From Sphingobacterium paludis (GTDB taxonomy: Bacteria > Bacteroidota > Bacteroidia > Sphingobacteriales > Sphingobacteriaceae), in contig NZ_SNZV01000011.1 in assembly GCF_004364125.1 (NCBI RefSeq), forward strand, positions 46,376-110,375: a stretch of 64,000 bases of DNA. Reading direction: 5' to 3'. Below the pieces are notes generated by a model that was not told the DNA's origin, did not search any database, and saw only the letters and a program-made list of their open reading frames with translations. The position numbers were made by a program, and so were the translations under genes. Shown in pieces: positions 56,475 to 64,000 of this stretch. The stretch's first letter is position 1; every line of letters begins with the position of its first letter.

Positions 56475-57081
56475 TCGATAAGCCGGTATGCTATTCAAGT
56501 CATTCGCATTTGTCATTGCACTGTCCGGTCCTTTTATGACATTGTTGATGTCGGGCTTTGACGTTAAAAAAGTAATGTTTGGAGCGATTTTTATGTTTAC
56601 AGACATTATCTCCTCATTTGATCCCCACACCGAAATATGCAGGCATCGTTCCATCCACCGTGTCAAAAAGAGGGTCGTAGGTCCCTTAAAAAGCTACTCC
56701 TTTTGTCATTGGCCTAAATCTGTATCCAACTTCCAAAGAAGGCACGAAATGACAATAATTGTTTTCTTGCTAACCTTTTGAAATATCATAGAGACCTAAT
56801 GCTGCATTTACTCCAATAGTAATGCGCTTCTTTTTTGCCATAAACATAGTTGATACCAACAGGGATGATCTTAAAACTTTCACCGATGACGATTGACGAA
56901 TTACCTATTCCTACTCTAAAGCCCAGCACTACGCGGGCATCTTTTTTAAAGCGCGTATCGGATTTGCCGTAGTAAATATCCTTGCGCCTTTACCTTCCAA
57001 ATACCCCATTTTTTGAGGTTGCGAGCGAACTTTCAAAGTACAGAACATGAATGCGCCCAGTACACAAAATCTTGATTTCAT
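56475..57081 (-). pseudogene. frameshifted outer membrane beta-barrel protein gene
   Basis: From the ATG at 57081 a signal-like start is read (MKSRFCVLGAFMFCTLKVRS). After a frame change near 56990 it continues YYGKSDTRFKKDARVVLGFR, then VIGESFKIIPVGINYVYGKK, typical of small Bacteroidota porin-like barrels. Further pieces (PAYFGVGIK, IKIAPNITFLTSKPDINNVI) appear in other frames down to about 56475. It is broken by several frameshifts and stops and lies next to an IS21 remnant. Confidence 0.6.
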
Positions 57082-57117
57082 ATAATTATTCGCTTATTTC
57101 AATTATTCTACCTCCGT

Positions 57118-57825
57118 TTTCGACAGTGCTTTTTCAAGGATTCGGTTGAATAGCAATATCGATGACCCGTATCCAAAAAAGATAAATGTTTTCCTGATGA
57201 ACGGGAGCCAGGGCAAGGAGGATCTGATAAGTGCTTGCGAAAACGCACTACACTATTTTGGCGGTGTACCTTTGGCGACTGTTCCAGACAATCTAAAAGC
57301 GGCCGTAACCAAGAGTAATCGGTATGAACCACTCTGAACGAAACTTTTGCCTACTTCGCTGATCACTACCAGACCAGTGTTCTGCCTACCAGAGCCTATC
57401 GCCCACGGGACAAGGCTCTAGTGGAGGGAGCGGTGAAGATGGTCTACAGTAGAATATATGCTCCGCTGCACAAAAATACATAGCATAGCCTAAAGGATCT
57501 CAATGCTGCGATACAGGAGCATCAGGAACATCATAACAATGGGATGCTGAAAGGGTCGTAACTACAGCCTTAGGCAGCAGTTTGAAGACGTTGAGCGGGC
57601 TGTACTCGGCGGACTGCCAGTATCCCGTTACAAGTTTAAAAAAACTCCATTACGCTACGGTAATGAAGAACGGACACGTGTGCTTAGACGAATACCGACA
57701 CTATTGCAGCGTACCTTACCGTTTCATCGTTAAAAAAAAATGCTTTATTCCAGAAATGTTCTAGAGGTCTTTTATAACTATGAGCGCATCTCATCTGCGG
57801 GAACGGGCAGCCTATTAATGGGTTG
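57118..57825 (+). pseudogene. istA-like: remnant of IS21 family transposase IstA
   Basis: Pieces in changing frames spell an IstA C-terminal half: KEDLISACENALHYFGGVPL and VPDNLKAAVTKSNRYEP, then FAYFADHYQTSVLPTRAYRP, GAVKMVYSRIYAPLHKNT, HSLKDLNAAIQ, ATVMKNGHVCLDEYRHYCSV and LEVFYNYERIS. Several stops and frameshifts are present. The N-terminal HTH half and the IstB helper are missing, and no intact ends were seen. It is a dead element. Confidence 0.85.
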
Positions 57826-57897
57826 ACTATTATCTAAGTCAAGCAGTGTCATTTCGCGGTTTATTTCCGTTACAATTTCTATTAAATTATTATTCAT
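57778..57897 (-). CDS. short frame of 39 codons, possibly a truncated gene
   Basis: MNNNLIEIVTEINREMTLLD, then LDNSQPINRLPVPADEMRS. It has an acidic helical start like the first residues of a larger protein cut by the IS21 remnant that overlaps its 3' end. No family can be given. Confidence 0.25.
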   Translation of the reverse strand: MNNNLIEIVTEINREMTLLDLDNSQPINRLPVPADEMRS

Positions 57898-58189
57898 CTT
57901 ATATATATTTTTTCTATTGCACACAGGATCTAAACTACTCCTAGTCCACCTATGCTTCTCTAAAAAGATATAAACTAATACCAGTTTTGTAAATACTATT
58001 TAAATATTTATTTTCAGAATTATAACTCAAGTCAGTGACCACGGATAGGCAATGGATATCGACACCAATGAGACACCGGATTTTTTTGAACCGTTTTTCC
58101 AAGGATAATTTAACCTTTATTTATGCTAATATTCGGCATGAAAAAACCCGAAAATATCTACATTTGCAACGTTCAACTGGACAAGAGAA

Positions 58190-58609
58190 ATGGAATACGA
58201 CCTGCAACGTTTTCTGAATGCGCAAAATCAAGCGTATCTGACGGCGTTATACGAGATTAAGAACGGAAAAAAAGAATCGCACTGGATATGGTTTATTTTC
58301 CCGCAGATTCAAGGATTGGGACAAAGCGAAAACGCACAGTTCTACATTATGAAGAATTTAGAAGAAGCAGAGCAATACCTTGCGCATCCCATCTTGGGAG
58401 AAAACCTGATCGAAATCACCAGAGAACTCTTGCTTATTGAAGGAAAAACTGCACTCGAGGTGTTGGGCTGGCCAGATAACCTTAAATTACAGTCAAGCAT
58501 GACACTTTTTGCTAAAGCAAGCGGTAATCATCCTATTTTCCAGCAGGTGCTGGATCGCTATTTCGAAGGTAAAATGGATATGCAAACACTAAAATTGATC
58601 GAATCGTAA
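58190..58609 (+). CDS. DUF1810 family protein
   Basis: A 139-residue soluble protein with the full DUF1810 pattern: LQRFLNAQNQAYLTALYEIK, then GKKESHWIWFIFPQIQGLG, AEQYLAHPILGENLIEIT, and SSMTLFAKASGNHPIFQQVLDRYFEGKMD. The family is widespread; its function is not established to my knowledge. The gene stands alone after the IS21 remnant. Confidence 0.92.
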   Translation: MEYDLQRFLNAQNQAYLTALYEIKNGKKESHWIWFIFPQIQGLGQSENAQFYIMKNLEEAEQYLAHPILGENLIEITRELLLIEGKTALEVLGWPDNLKLQSSMTLFAKASGNHPIFQQVLDRYFEGKMDMQTLKLIES

Positions 58610-58705
58610 TACCTGCTAAACAACCGAACGTTTCAGGGATACATTTGTCCAGCATAAAGTTATCCATCCAAACATATTAATACAACATTTTAACCAAACC
58701 ATCAC

Positions 58706-59458
58706 ATGGATACCGTTTCCATCGTTTTATTCAACGCAGCAATCACTTCAATCGTTCATCTGGCATTCAGGAGCTATTTTACAGGTTACTTGCAAAAAAA
58801 GGCCGAAAACCAAGCGTCCAAGGAGGATATTGCCGAGCTGACCTCCAAGGTCGAACAGGCTAAATCAAGCTTTCAAAAAAATCTAGAAATCTTTAAAAGC
58901 GAGGTCAATTTACAAGCCAATCTCCGGGGTAGCCATCGTGGAGAAGAGAAAAACGCACTTATAGATTTTCACGGAAAGCTCAACGACTGGATCCAGCGGC
59001 TCTTCGCAATCGATATCCATCAGGCCAAGCTGATGACATCGATCGAAATACAACAACTGCGGCGGGAGATCGATTCCTTTCCGCATCTCTCCGTAGCGCT
59101 ATCCAAGGTTAGATTGCTCGTCCTTGATACAGAGATTGTGCAGGAAAGCAGAAATATACTCCAGATTGCCGTAGATTATAAAAGTCAGGTGGAAAAAGTA
59201 CTGATGGGATTGCAGTTTGCAGTGGATGAGAAAAACAACCTCTATCAACAGTCATTACGTTATGAGCCTAAAGATTTCTCAACCGACCTACATCCAGAAT
59301 TTGAAAGACTTGGTCTGGAAACCGATCGTATGATCAAAAAGATCAACGCACTTTGCGATGATTATTGGCAGCAGGGACGTATCGTCTTCTTCCTGCCTGT
59401 CCGTGATATGGATAACCAGTACGTGGATAAAGTTAAAAAATACTTGAGCCGAGCCTAG
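58706..59458 (+). CDS. hypothetical membrane-anchored coiled-coil protein
   Basis: A 250-residue protein. A hydrophobic N-terminus (TVSIVLFNAAITSIVHLAF, about residues 3-21) is followed by a short coiled-coil region (NQASKEDIAELTSKVEQAKSSF) and a long helical body. The architecture recalls single-span membrane proteins of unknown function, often in accessory islands. No catalytic motif is seen. It lies 97 bp after DUF1810 on the same strand. Confidence 0.6.
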   Translation: MDTVSIVLFNAAITSIVHLAFRSYFTGYLQKKAENQASKEDIAELTSKVEQAKSSFQKNLEIFKSEVNLQANLRGSHRGEEKNALIDFHGKLNDWIQRLFAIDIHQAKLMTSIEIQQLRREIDSFPHLSVALSKVRLLVLDTEIVQESRNILQIAVDYKSQVEKVLMGLQFAVDEKNNLYQQSLRYEPKDFSTDLHPEFERLGLETDRMIKKINALCDDYWQQGRIVFFLPVRDMDNQYVDKVKKYLSRA

Positions 59459-59615
59459 TATGCTTCACGCAAAGATGAGCAAATAGGCTTCTCCTGCCGA
59501 GCAACAGAAATGACCATTAAACGGGAGGAATCTAGCGGCGACTCCATGACGCAATAGCATGTGTTCTGGATCGCACAAAGATCACCAAAATATAACGAAC
59601 AGTATCGAAAGAACA

Positions 59616-60884
59616 TCAAATCAGCCTTACAAAGTCGTTATGAATCCGTTCTATAATCTTTTCTGGAATGCCGAGCTGCTTTGCCTTCTCGATCCAAAAG
59701 GGAATCACCCCCTGTACTTTTTGGATCATGCCCTTCACATTTTTAATGGTAAACCTTTCGGCTATATATTCCAAGTCTGCAAGGGTTATCTCGGTACGCT
59801 TTCCGTTAATGGAAAGTGCACGGCTAACTTTCGAAAAGTTGATAAGTGGATTTAGGGAATATGTAAGATCATATGCCGGCGCTAGGCTCCAGCGATCCTG
59901 CGCGGGATCGTAAATAAAGCTGTGATTTTTCAAGTGATCGTCAGCATTACAGAAAACAACGTTAAATACCATACGCAGATAGAGCTGCTCGATCTGTACG
60001 TGTGGAAGCTTCAAATGCAGCGCAAGCTCGAATAGATTTTCGTAACTTGAAACCGCTAAATCTTTGAAATCCCAACCCGTCATACCCGAGGCTGTAAGCA
60101 CCGGTTGCTTTTCACCATCCTGACGATCAAAGCGTAGCGTTGCAAAATGCTTATCATCCACCAACTTGGAAAACATCATCTGCACACCAACCTCACATGC
60201 CGCTAAGTAATAACTATACTCTATCACCTCCCTATCGTAAGATACGTCGCCCAGATTCAGCTTAATCAAATATGAATCATACTCCTGCCCATAAAACACA
60301 TCGCCCGGATAGATCTTTCCGGAAGCCTTGTGCTCGGCAATCAGAATTTTTGGTCGCGCCCCTCCTGCGGAAGATCCAATTTTGAATACATTAAGCAGCG
60401 ATCGGTGATCCAGCCCTTCAGCGAAAGCGCTCTCCTTGCTTTGCAGAACTTGTTTAACGACCTCCAAGATTTCATTAATATCTATAGTCGTACCTTTTGG
60501 AATGCTAATCTCGGGATGATACTCCAATGCGCCCATCCCACGGTTTGACACGTATGCAAGCTGCTGGAGAACTGTAATTTTTGTATAATCTCTGTTTCTA
60601 CTCTCTAACCATTCCTTGAAGATGATGTTACCAAACATATCTGGAAGGGAATCCGCTATCATTGGCGGAAGCGATCGGAATGTATCTCCAGCGTATCTCC
60701 GCATCACCTGCACCTGTGGTATACGTCTCAAGATTCCGGTATCGGGAAATAAATTGGCCATGACCCCACTGTTCAAGAAGTCTGGACTATATTGAAAATA
60801 AGATTCATCTCTATTCTCATCATAACCAATTTTAGCGATCTCCGTTCCAAGACAGCTTACCGTTATCAAACTGTTCTTAGCCAT
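59616..60884 (-). CDS. hipA: HipA family serine/threonine kinase toxin
   Basis: A 422-residue HipA kinase: an N-terminal subdomain, then the P-loop-like GSSAGGARPKILI near residue 170, EYSYYLAACEVGVQM, RFDRQDGEKQP, catalytic-loop NADDHLKNHSFIY and metal-binding LAPAYDLTYSLNP. HipA toxins phosphorylate targets such as glutamyl-tRNA synthetase and induce dormancy; the target here is unknown. It starts 2 bp after the hipB stop, so they form one operon. All key residues look present, suggesting an active module. Confidence 0.92.
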   Translation of the reverse strand: MAKNSLITVSCLGTEIAKIGYDENRDESYFQYSPDFLNSGVMANLFPDTGILRRIPQVQVMRRYAGDTFRSLPPMIADSLPDMFGNIIFKEWLESRNRDYTKITVLQQLAYVSNRGMGALEYHPEISIPKGTTIDINEILEVVKQVLQSKESAFAEGLDHRSLLNVFKIGSSAGGARPKILIAEHKASGKIYPGDVFYGQEYDSYLIKLNLGDVSYDREVIEYSYYLAACEVGVQMMFSKLVDDKHFATLRFDRQDGEKQPVLTASGMTGWDFKDLAVSSYENLFELALHLKLPHVQIEQLYLRMVFNVVFCNADDHLKNHSFIYDPAQDRWSLAPAYDLTYSLNPLINFSKVSRALSINGKRTEITLADLEYIAERFTIKNVKGMIQKVQGVIPFWIEKAKQLGIPEKIIERIHNDFVRLI

Positions 60885-60886
60885 AT

Positions 60887-61153
60887 TTAATATAGCGATT
60901 TTATAGGGCCAAACTTATTATTATGATTCTTAAAGAAATCGTTCAATGTGGCGAGTTCATCAAAATACTGAAAGATCAACAGTAAGGTATCAATCTTAAA
61001 ATTCGCGCCACTCTCCACTTTAAGAATTGTCAACCGAGAAAGTCCCAGCTGACTAGCCAAATCATCTTGTGTAAGCCCCCGTTGCTTGCGCAGGTTACGC
61101 GTGAATTCACCAATAGAATTTTTGACATCTATTATTTTAACAGCATTAAACAT
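60887..61153 (-). CDS. hipB: HipB-like HTH antitoxin
   Basis: An 88-residue XRE-type repressor: IGEFTRNLRKQRGLTQDDLA, SQLGLSRLTILKVESGANFK is the helix-turn-helix, and TLLLIFQYFDELATLNDFF a dimerising end. The ATG at 61153 is preferred to one at 61177, which would add eight residues. It should bind HipA and repress the operon; a strong dyad lies 43 bp upstream. Confidence 0.88.
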   Translation of the reverse strand: MFNAVKIIDVKNSIGEFTRNLRKQRGLTQDDLASQLGLSRLTILKVESGANFKIDTLLLIFQYFDELATLNDFFKNHNNKFGPIKSLY

Positions 61154-61195
61154 AAAAGTGTGTGTTTTAAAATACATTTAAACTTAATAAGAACA

Positions 61196-61219
61196 ATTTG
61201 TATGGATTAATATACAAAT
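61196..61219. promoter_or_regulatory. dyad operator candidate of hipBA
   Basis: ATTTGTAT and ATACAAAT form a perfect 8-bp dyad around an 8-nt spacer, 43 bp upstream of hipB. A second GTATA-N6-TATAC dyad lies at 61287-61302. Spacing fits a dimeric HTH repressor such as HipB. Confidence 0.6.
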
Positions 61220-61482
61220 ATAAATAAAATCGAATAAGCAAAAAAAGTATATTAAACCACACATAAACTATTCAAAGTCCACAAAAGTATATCTAACTAT
61301 ACATAAAATCCTATTAACTAGGATTTACTTCAATTTTGGTATTTTATCCAGCTTTATTAATGTACATATAACAATAATCGGCAAATAGTAGTAATCTGGT
61401 AGACTTACCTATTTTTGAAGCCTTCGAGTTTTTCAAACATGAATAAATACTAAAAATACGAGTTAATGACCTCTCCCCGAAT

Positions 61483-61850
61483 TTAGGAGTGTTTTAAAGT
61501 AGAAAATTCCGCCGTTTTTACCTGTTTTTCGATAAACATTTCAGGCGTCATATCCCCTAAACACCTGTGGGGTCTGAAGGTATTGTACTCTTCCCTCCAG
61601 ATTTCAATTTTTCCTTCGCATCTTCCAATAACAGAAACCAATGCGCATTTAGGCACTCGTCCCGAAAACGTCCATAGAATGACTCAATATACGGATTATC
61701 TGTTGGTTTCCCGGTCTGGAGAATACTAATTCCACCTGATGTTCATATGCCCACCTATCGAGATCCTTGGAAATAATCTCCGATCCGTTATCCACTTGGA
61801 TTTTCTTGGGCATTGCCTGCTGGAATAGCCTGAGTCCTTCCAAAACAGAA
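61483..61850 (-). pseudogene. remnant of an IS3 family transposase OrfB
   Basis: The C-terminal third of an rve-type transposase: PKKIQVDNGSEIISKDLDRW, YEHQVELVFSRPG, then, after a one-base deletion, KPTDNPYIESFYGRFRDECL. Later IEIWREEYNTFRPHRCLGDM ends at TAA 61483-61485. The DNG and E residues of the catalytic triad can be seen. The OrfA part, the N-terminal half of OrfB and the left end are missing, so the element is dead. Confidence 0.88.
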
Positions 61851-61862
61851 ACGTATAAAAAA

Positions 61863-62462
61863 ATGAAGGCGATCACTGTCAAATATTTGTTCAAAAGATC
61901 AAGCCTATTCATACTGTTTTTGCTCATTTATTTCTCAACGAGCGCTCAAAAAATAAATAAAAAGAAATTTTATTTGAAGTTAGCTGTTGCTGCACAACCT
62001 GCTTGGGGAGATGTGAACATAAAGGATAGCGGTAAAACTTTTTATGGCAATGTATATGTTGATGCAACCGACTTGCGTCAAAACCAAACAAACCACGAAA
62101 GCAACTAATGGAGACCGTTGAGTCTGTCCTTTGGAAAGAACCTCTCAGAGAGCTATAGCTTGGGTATTGGTATGGATATGGATTTGTATACACTAGGGGA
62201 TCGTAACAGATTTTCCATGCCAATTTTCGCTGATGCGAGCTATAGCTTCGGTGTATCACGTACGAGAACCTTCTTTATAAATCTAAAACCTGGCTATTCC
62301 ATTAGTGTCGAATCCGTCGATCATAGCGGTGTAAAGTTAGAAACTGCGATAAGCCACGAATTACGTGTCGGCAGACGAAGTGGTCTATCCTATGGATTTG
62401 CGCTCGGATATAACTATCAAGAACTAAACAATGTAGAGCAGACAGAACTGGAACATATTTAG
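61863..62462 (+). pseudogene. outer membrane beta-barrel gene with one in-frame stop
   Basis: From the ATG at 61863, a signal peptide (SLFILFLLIYFSTSAQ) leads into a barrel protein: KKFYLKLAVAAQPAWGDVNI. It is interrupted by TAA at 62106-62108 and continues in the same frame with WRPLSLSFGKNLSESYSLGI, ADASYSFGVSRTRTFFIN and AISHELRVGRRSGLSYGF, ending at 62462. Without the stop it would be about 199 residues. The single lesion suggests recent inactivation. It begins just beside the IS3 remnant. Confidence 0.7.
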
Positions 62463-62945
62463 GGTACTATAAATTCCTACACTCAAGTGGGACAGCGTTT
62501 TGTAGATATATCTTTAGGCTCCGTTCCGATAACTTTCTTCATAAAATTCTAGGAAACCTCTCTTGTGTTTTGACATAGCTGACAAACTTGCAGAAACTTA
62601 TCAACCAGCATCCATATTAATTACATATTTGAATTTAACTGGTCGGCTATAATTCTGTACAAAATCATATTTACTAGCCGATTATTGATGCGTTTCGCCG
62701 CTCTACAGTTGAAACGCATCAAATATTGGAGAGAAAATCTTTTTCTGAATCACGTCTTGTAACAACTAATATAATCTTTCGTAACTATTCTTTTAGCGTG
62801 TCTTCGGGAAATTGACACGCGTGCTAAAGTAAAGATCAAGTGGAGCTTTGTCATTCCATTCTCTATAATTACTGTGAAGTTAAGCAGACTCGGTGATAGT
62901 TCCGCTATCTTAAACTCGCCTATTTCCGTCCTACAGTAACATTTA
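62463..62945. other. intergenic, no gene seen
   Basis: AT-rich sequence between the broken barrel gene and the lipocalin-like remnant. No supported frame or repeat was seen. Confidence 0.5.
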
Positions 62946-63245
62946 TTAGCTTCCTAGCATGCTCGAAAGTGTATGTTTCTCGGTCATTTTTTTTCCTTCT
63001 ATATCATGGGTTGTAACATCTCCATTTTCATGAAATGCAAAAAAAAGATCATCCTGGTCGTAGTCTCATTTTGAATCATTAAACTTAGCTCCACCATCAA
63101 TTCGGAATTCGTATAATTCACTCATCTTCCATATCCCTATAAGCTTGTTTACAGCCATGTCTGGTTTGCTTGTATCATCCTTAGTACATGAAAAATTGAA
63201 AACGACTAAAGAAACAAAAAAATGAGCTTAAATTTACCAATAATA
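62946..63245 (-). pseudogene. lipocalin-like lipoprotein remnant
   Basis: On the minus strand the frame reads VSLVVFNFSCTKDDTSKPDM (lipobox FSC), then AVNKLIGIWKMSELYEFRID, the LIGxW motif of lipocalin-like proteins. A TGA follows and then DDLFFAFHENGDVTTHDIEG in the same frame to a TAA at 62946. The signal peptide start is out of frame across a T7 run near 63215. At least two lesions make it non-functional. Confidence 0.55.
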
Positions 63246-63564
63246 TAAATATAAAATTTTAAACACAATTAAACAAAATATTAATATAATTTCATTATAA
63301 AGCTAAGTATGTTAAACTTAAAATTGATATTATAAAATATCTATCAAATGGGTTTATGAAGAAGCTAAATATCTAGCCATTGTCTGGAAGCCATCTTTCA
63401 CAGCATTAGTTGTATTTGAATATGATTGAGAATTTGTCTGAAAACTTTGCTGCTCGTTTCAGGGTTTAATTATAAGAGTTTCAGTAGACATATTCATAGG
63501 TTCGTTTTGGAGGCAGGTCGCCAAATAGTCAATCTATTTTTCCTTCTACCATTGTCTGTTTAAT
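63246..63564. other. AT-rich intergenic region
   Basis: No gene seen; it lies between the lipocalin-like remnant and the promoter motif at 63565. Confidence 0.5.
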
Positions 63565-63589
63565 GGGACAATTTACTCACAAGATCGTC
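63565..63589 (+). promoter_or_regulatory. GGGACAA-N14-CGTC motif before the terminal lipoprotein
   Basis: An exact plus-strand copy whose CGTC ends 31 bp before the ATG at 63620. Confidence 0.7.
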
Positions 63590-63619
63590 CTCACATAAAA
63601 TAACATTCGATTATAAAAT

Positions 63620-64000
63620 ATGAAGTTAAGAAAATCATTGATCTTCTCCTGTTTCATTTTCACGTTTGTCAGCTGCAAGGTCGAAAATGAACTATCGGAA
63701 CTCAATTCGAAGAAGGAACTCACCGTTCAGGAGGCAAAAAAAACAGCGCGAATTCTCTCGCAACAAAGCGAGGTTCGTCGCAAGACAAAGTCTTCAAGCC
63801 CAAAATCTGGTCGCGCCGTGCTCGAAACCGATATACCAATCTATGACTTTGACTGGGATAACCAATACTTCAATAATAAAGTACCGGGCTTCCCTGTGAT
63901 CATGGTACCGTTAAAGAATAATTACGTAAACAGAAGTGTATTTCCCGACATGAACCCCAGAGGCTATCGCATCGTAGCCTTTCAACACAGTCCTAATTAC
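63620..64000 (+). CDS. lipoprotein of unknown function, truncated by the window edge
   Basis: The frame is open from the ATG at 63620 to the last base (127 codons). It starts MKLRKSLIFSCFIFTFVSC, a lipoprotein signal peptide, followed by a charged helix (ELTVQEAKKTARILSQQSEV) and then PIYDFDWDNQYFNNKVPGFP, VIMVPLKNNYVNRSVFPDM. The NPRGYRIVAFQHSPN segment suggests a larger secreted Bacteroidota protein of unknown role. It is preceded by an exact promoter motif, which supports the start. Confidence 0.7.
   Translation, partial: MKLRKSLIFSCFIFTFVSCKVENELSELNSKKELTVQEAKKTARILSQQSEVRRKTKSSSPKSGRAVLETDIPIYDFDWDNQYFNNKVPGFPVIMVPLKNNYVNRSVFPDMNPRGYRIVAFQHSPNY

Noticed and set aside
56488..56781. 97-codon plus-strand frame
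   Set aside because: It runs antisense through the frameshifted barrel gene, whose minus-strand reading looks more like protein.
58644..58670. GGACAA-N14-CGTT near the hypothetical gene at 58706
   Set aside because: It is on the wrong strand for the neighbouring genes and has mismatches in both parts.
1..64000. CRISPR arrays, rRNA and tRNA genes
   Set aside because: I saw no regularly spaced direct repeats, no rRNA-like sequence and no convincing cloverleaf. I could not run a tRNA search, so a divergent tRNA could have been missed.

Overview
The window looks like chromosomal DNA of a Bacteroidota member, most likely Sphingobacteriaceae (Sphingobacterium-like). The reasons are two SusC/SusD pairs, fucosidases, TlpA/DUF4369 and FISUMP lipoproteins, DUF3347 copper proteins, DUF3526 ABC permeases, AT-rich gaps and start sites without Shine-Dalgarno sequences. 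The species cannot be fixed from sequence alone.

Layout. 0-8.4 kb: an SDR oxidoreductase, then a minus-strand SusC-SusD-zinc metallohydrolase lipoprotein-DUF4302 operon. 8.7-12.3 kb: a decayed accessory strip with a frameshifted gene, a small membrane protein, a DinB-like protein and a degenerate copy of a lanthipeptide precursor module. 12.6-31.5 kb: a TlpA-like thioredoxin, a plus-strand GH29-GH2-GH95 operon for fucosylated galactosides, a second SusC-SusD pair, a beta-helix lipoprotein and a FISUMP/fimbrillin-like lipoprotein with its small companion peptide. 32.1-39.5 kb: a Na+/H+ antiporter, then a copper cluster (multicopper oxidase with a CopB-like tail, haem-binding protein, two DUF3347 proteins, a Cys-rich protein). 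39.7-41.5 kb: a second GH29 fucosidase with a broken small gene behind it. 41.6-55.8 kb: a class I lanthipeptide system. 56-64 kb: IS21 and IS3 remnants, broken outer-membrane protein genes, DUF1810, HipBA and the start of a lipoprotein gene.

The lanthipeptide system has two divergent arms around a perfect 22-bp-arm inverted repeat. Leftward: two DUF3526 ABC permeases, a TonB-dependent receptor and an ABC ATPase (probable immunity/transport). Rightward: a C39-peptidase ABC exporter, a dehydratase split into glutamylation and elimination proteins, and a LanC-like cyclase with altered zinc ligands and a roughly 230-residue extra C-terminal region. The 63-residue precursor lies convergently just after the cyclase, behind a 39-residue membrane peptide. 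That two-gene module and its promoter recur about 44 kb away at 11.1-11.8 kb, where the membrane peptide is intact but the precursor is broken.

A second theme is a promoter-like signal, GGGACAA-N14-CGTC. It occurs eleven times exactly, plus two variants, mostly in front of genes in intergenic DNA. It precedes the first SusC operon, both copies of the lanthipeptide module, the fucosidase operon, the FISUMP operon, the terminal lipoprotein and several orphan genes. It has the form of an ECF sigma factor promoter, but no sigma gene lies in the window.
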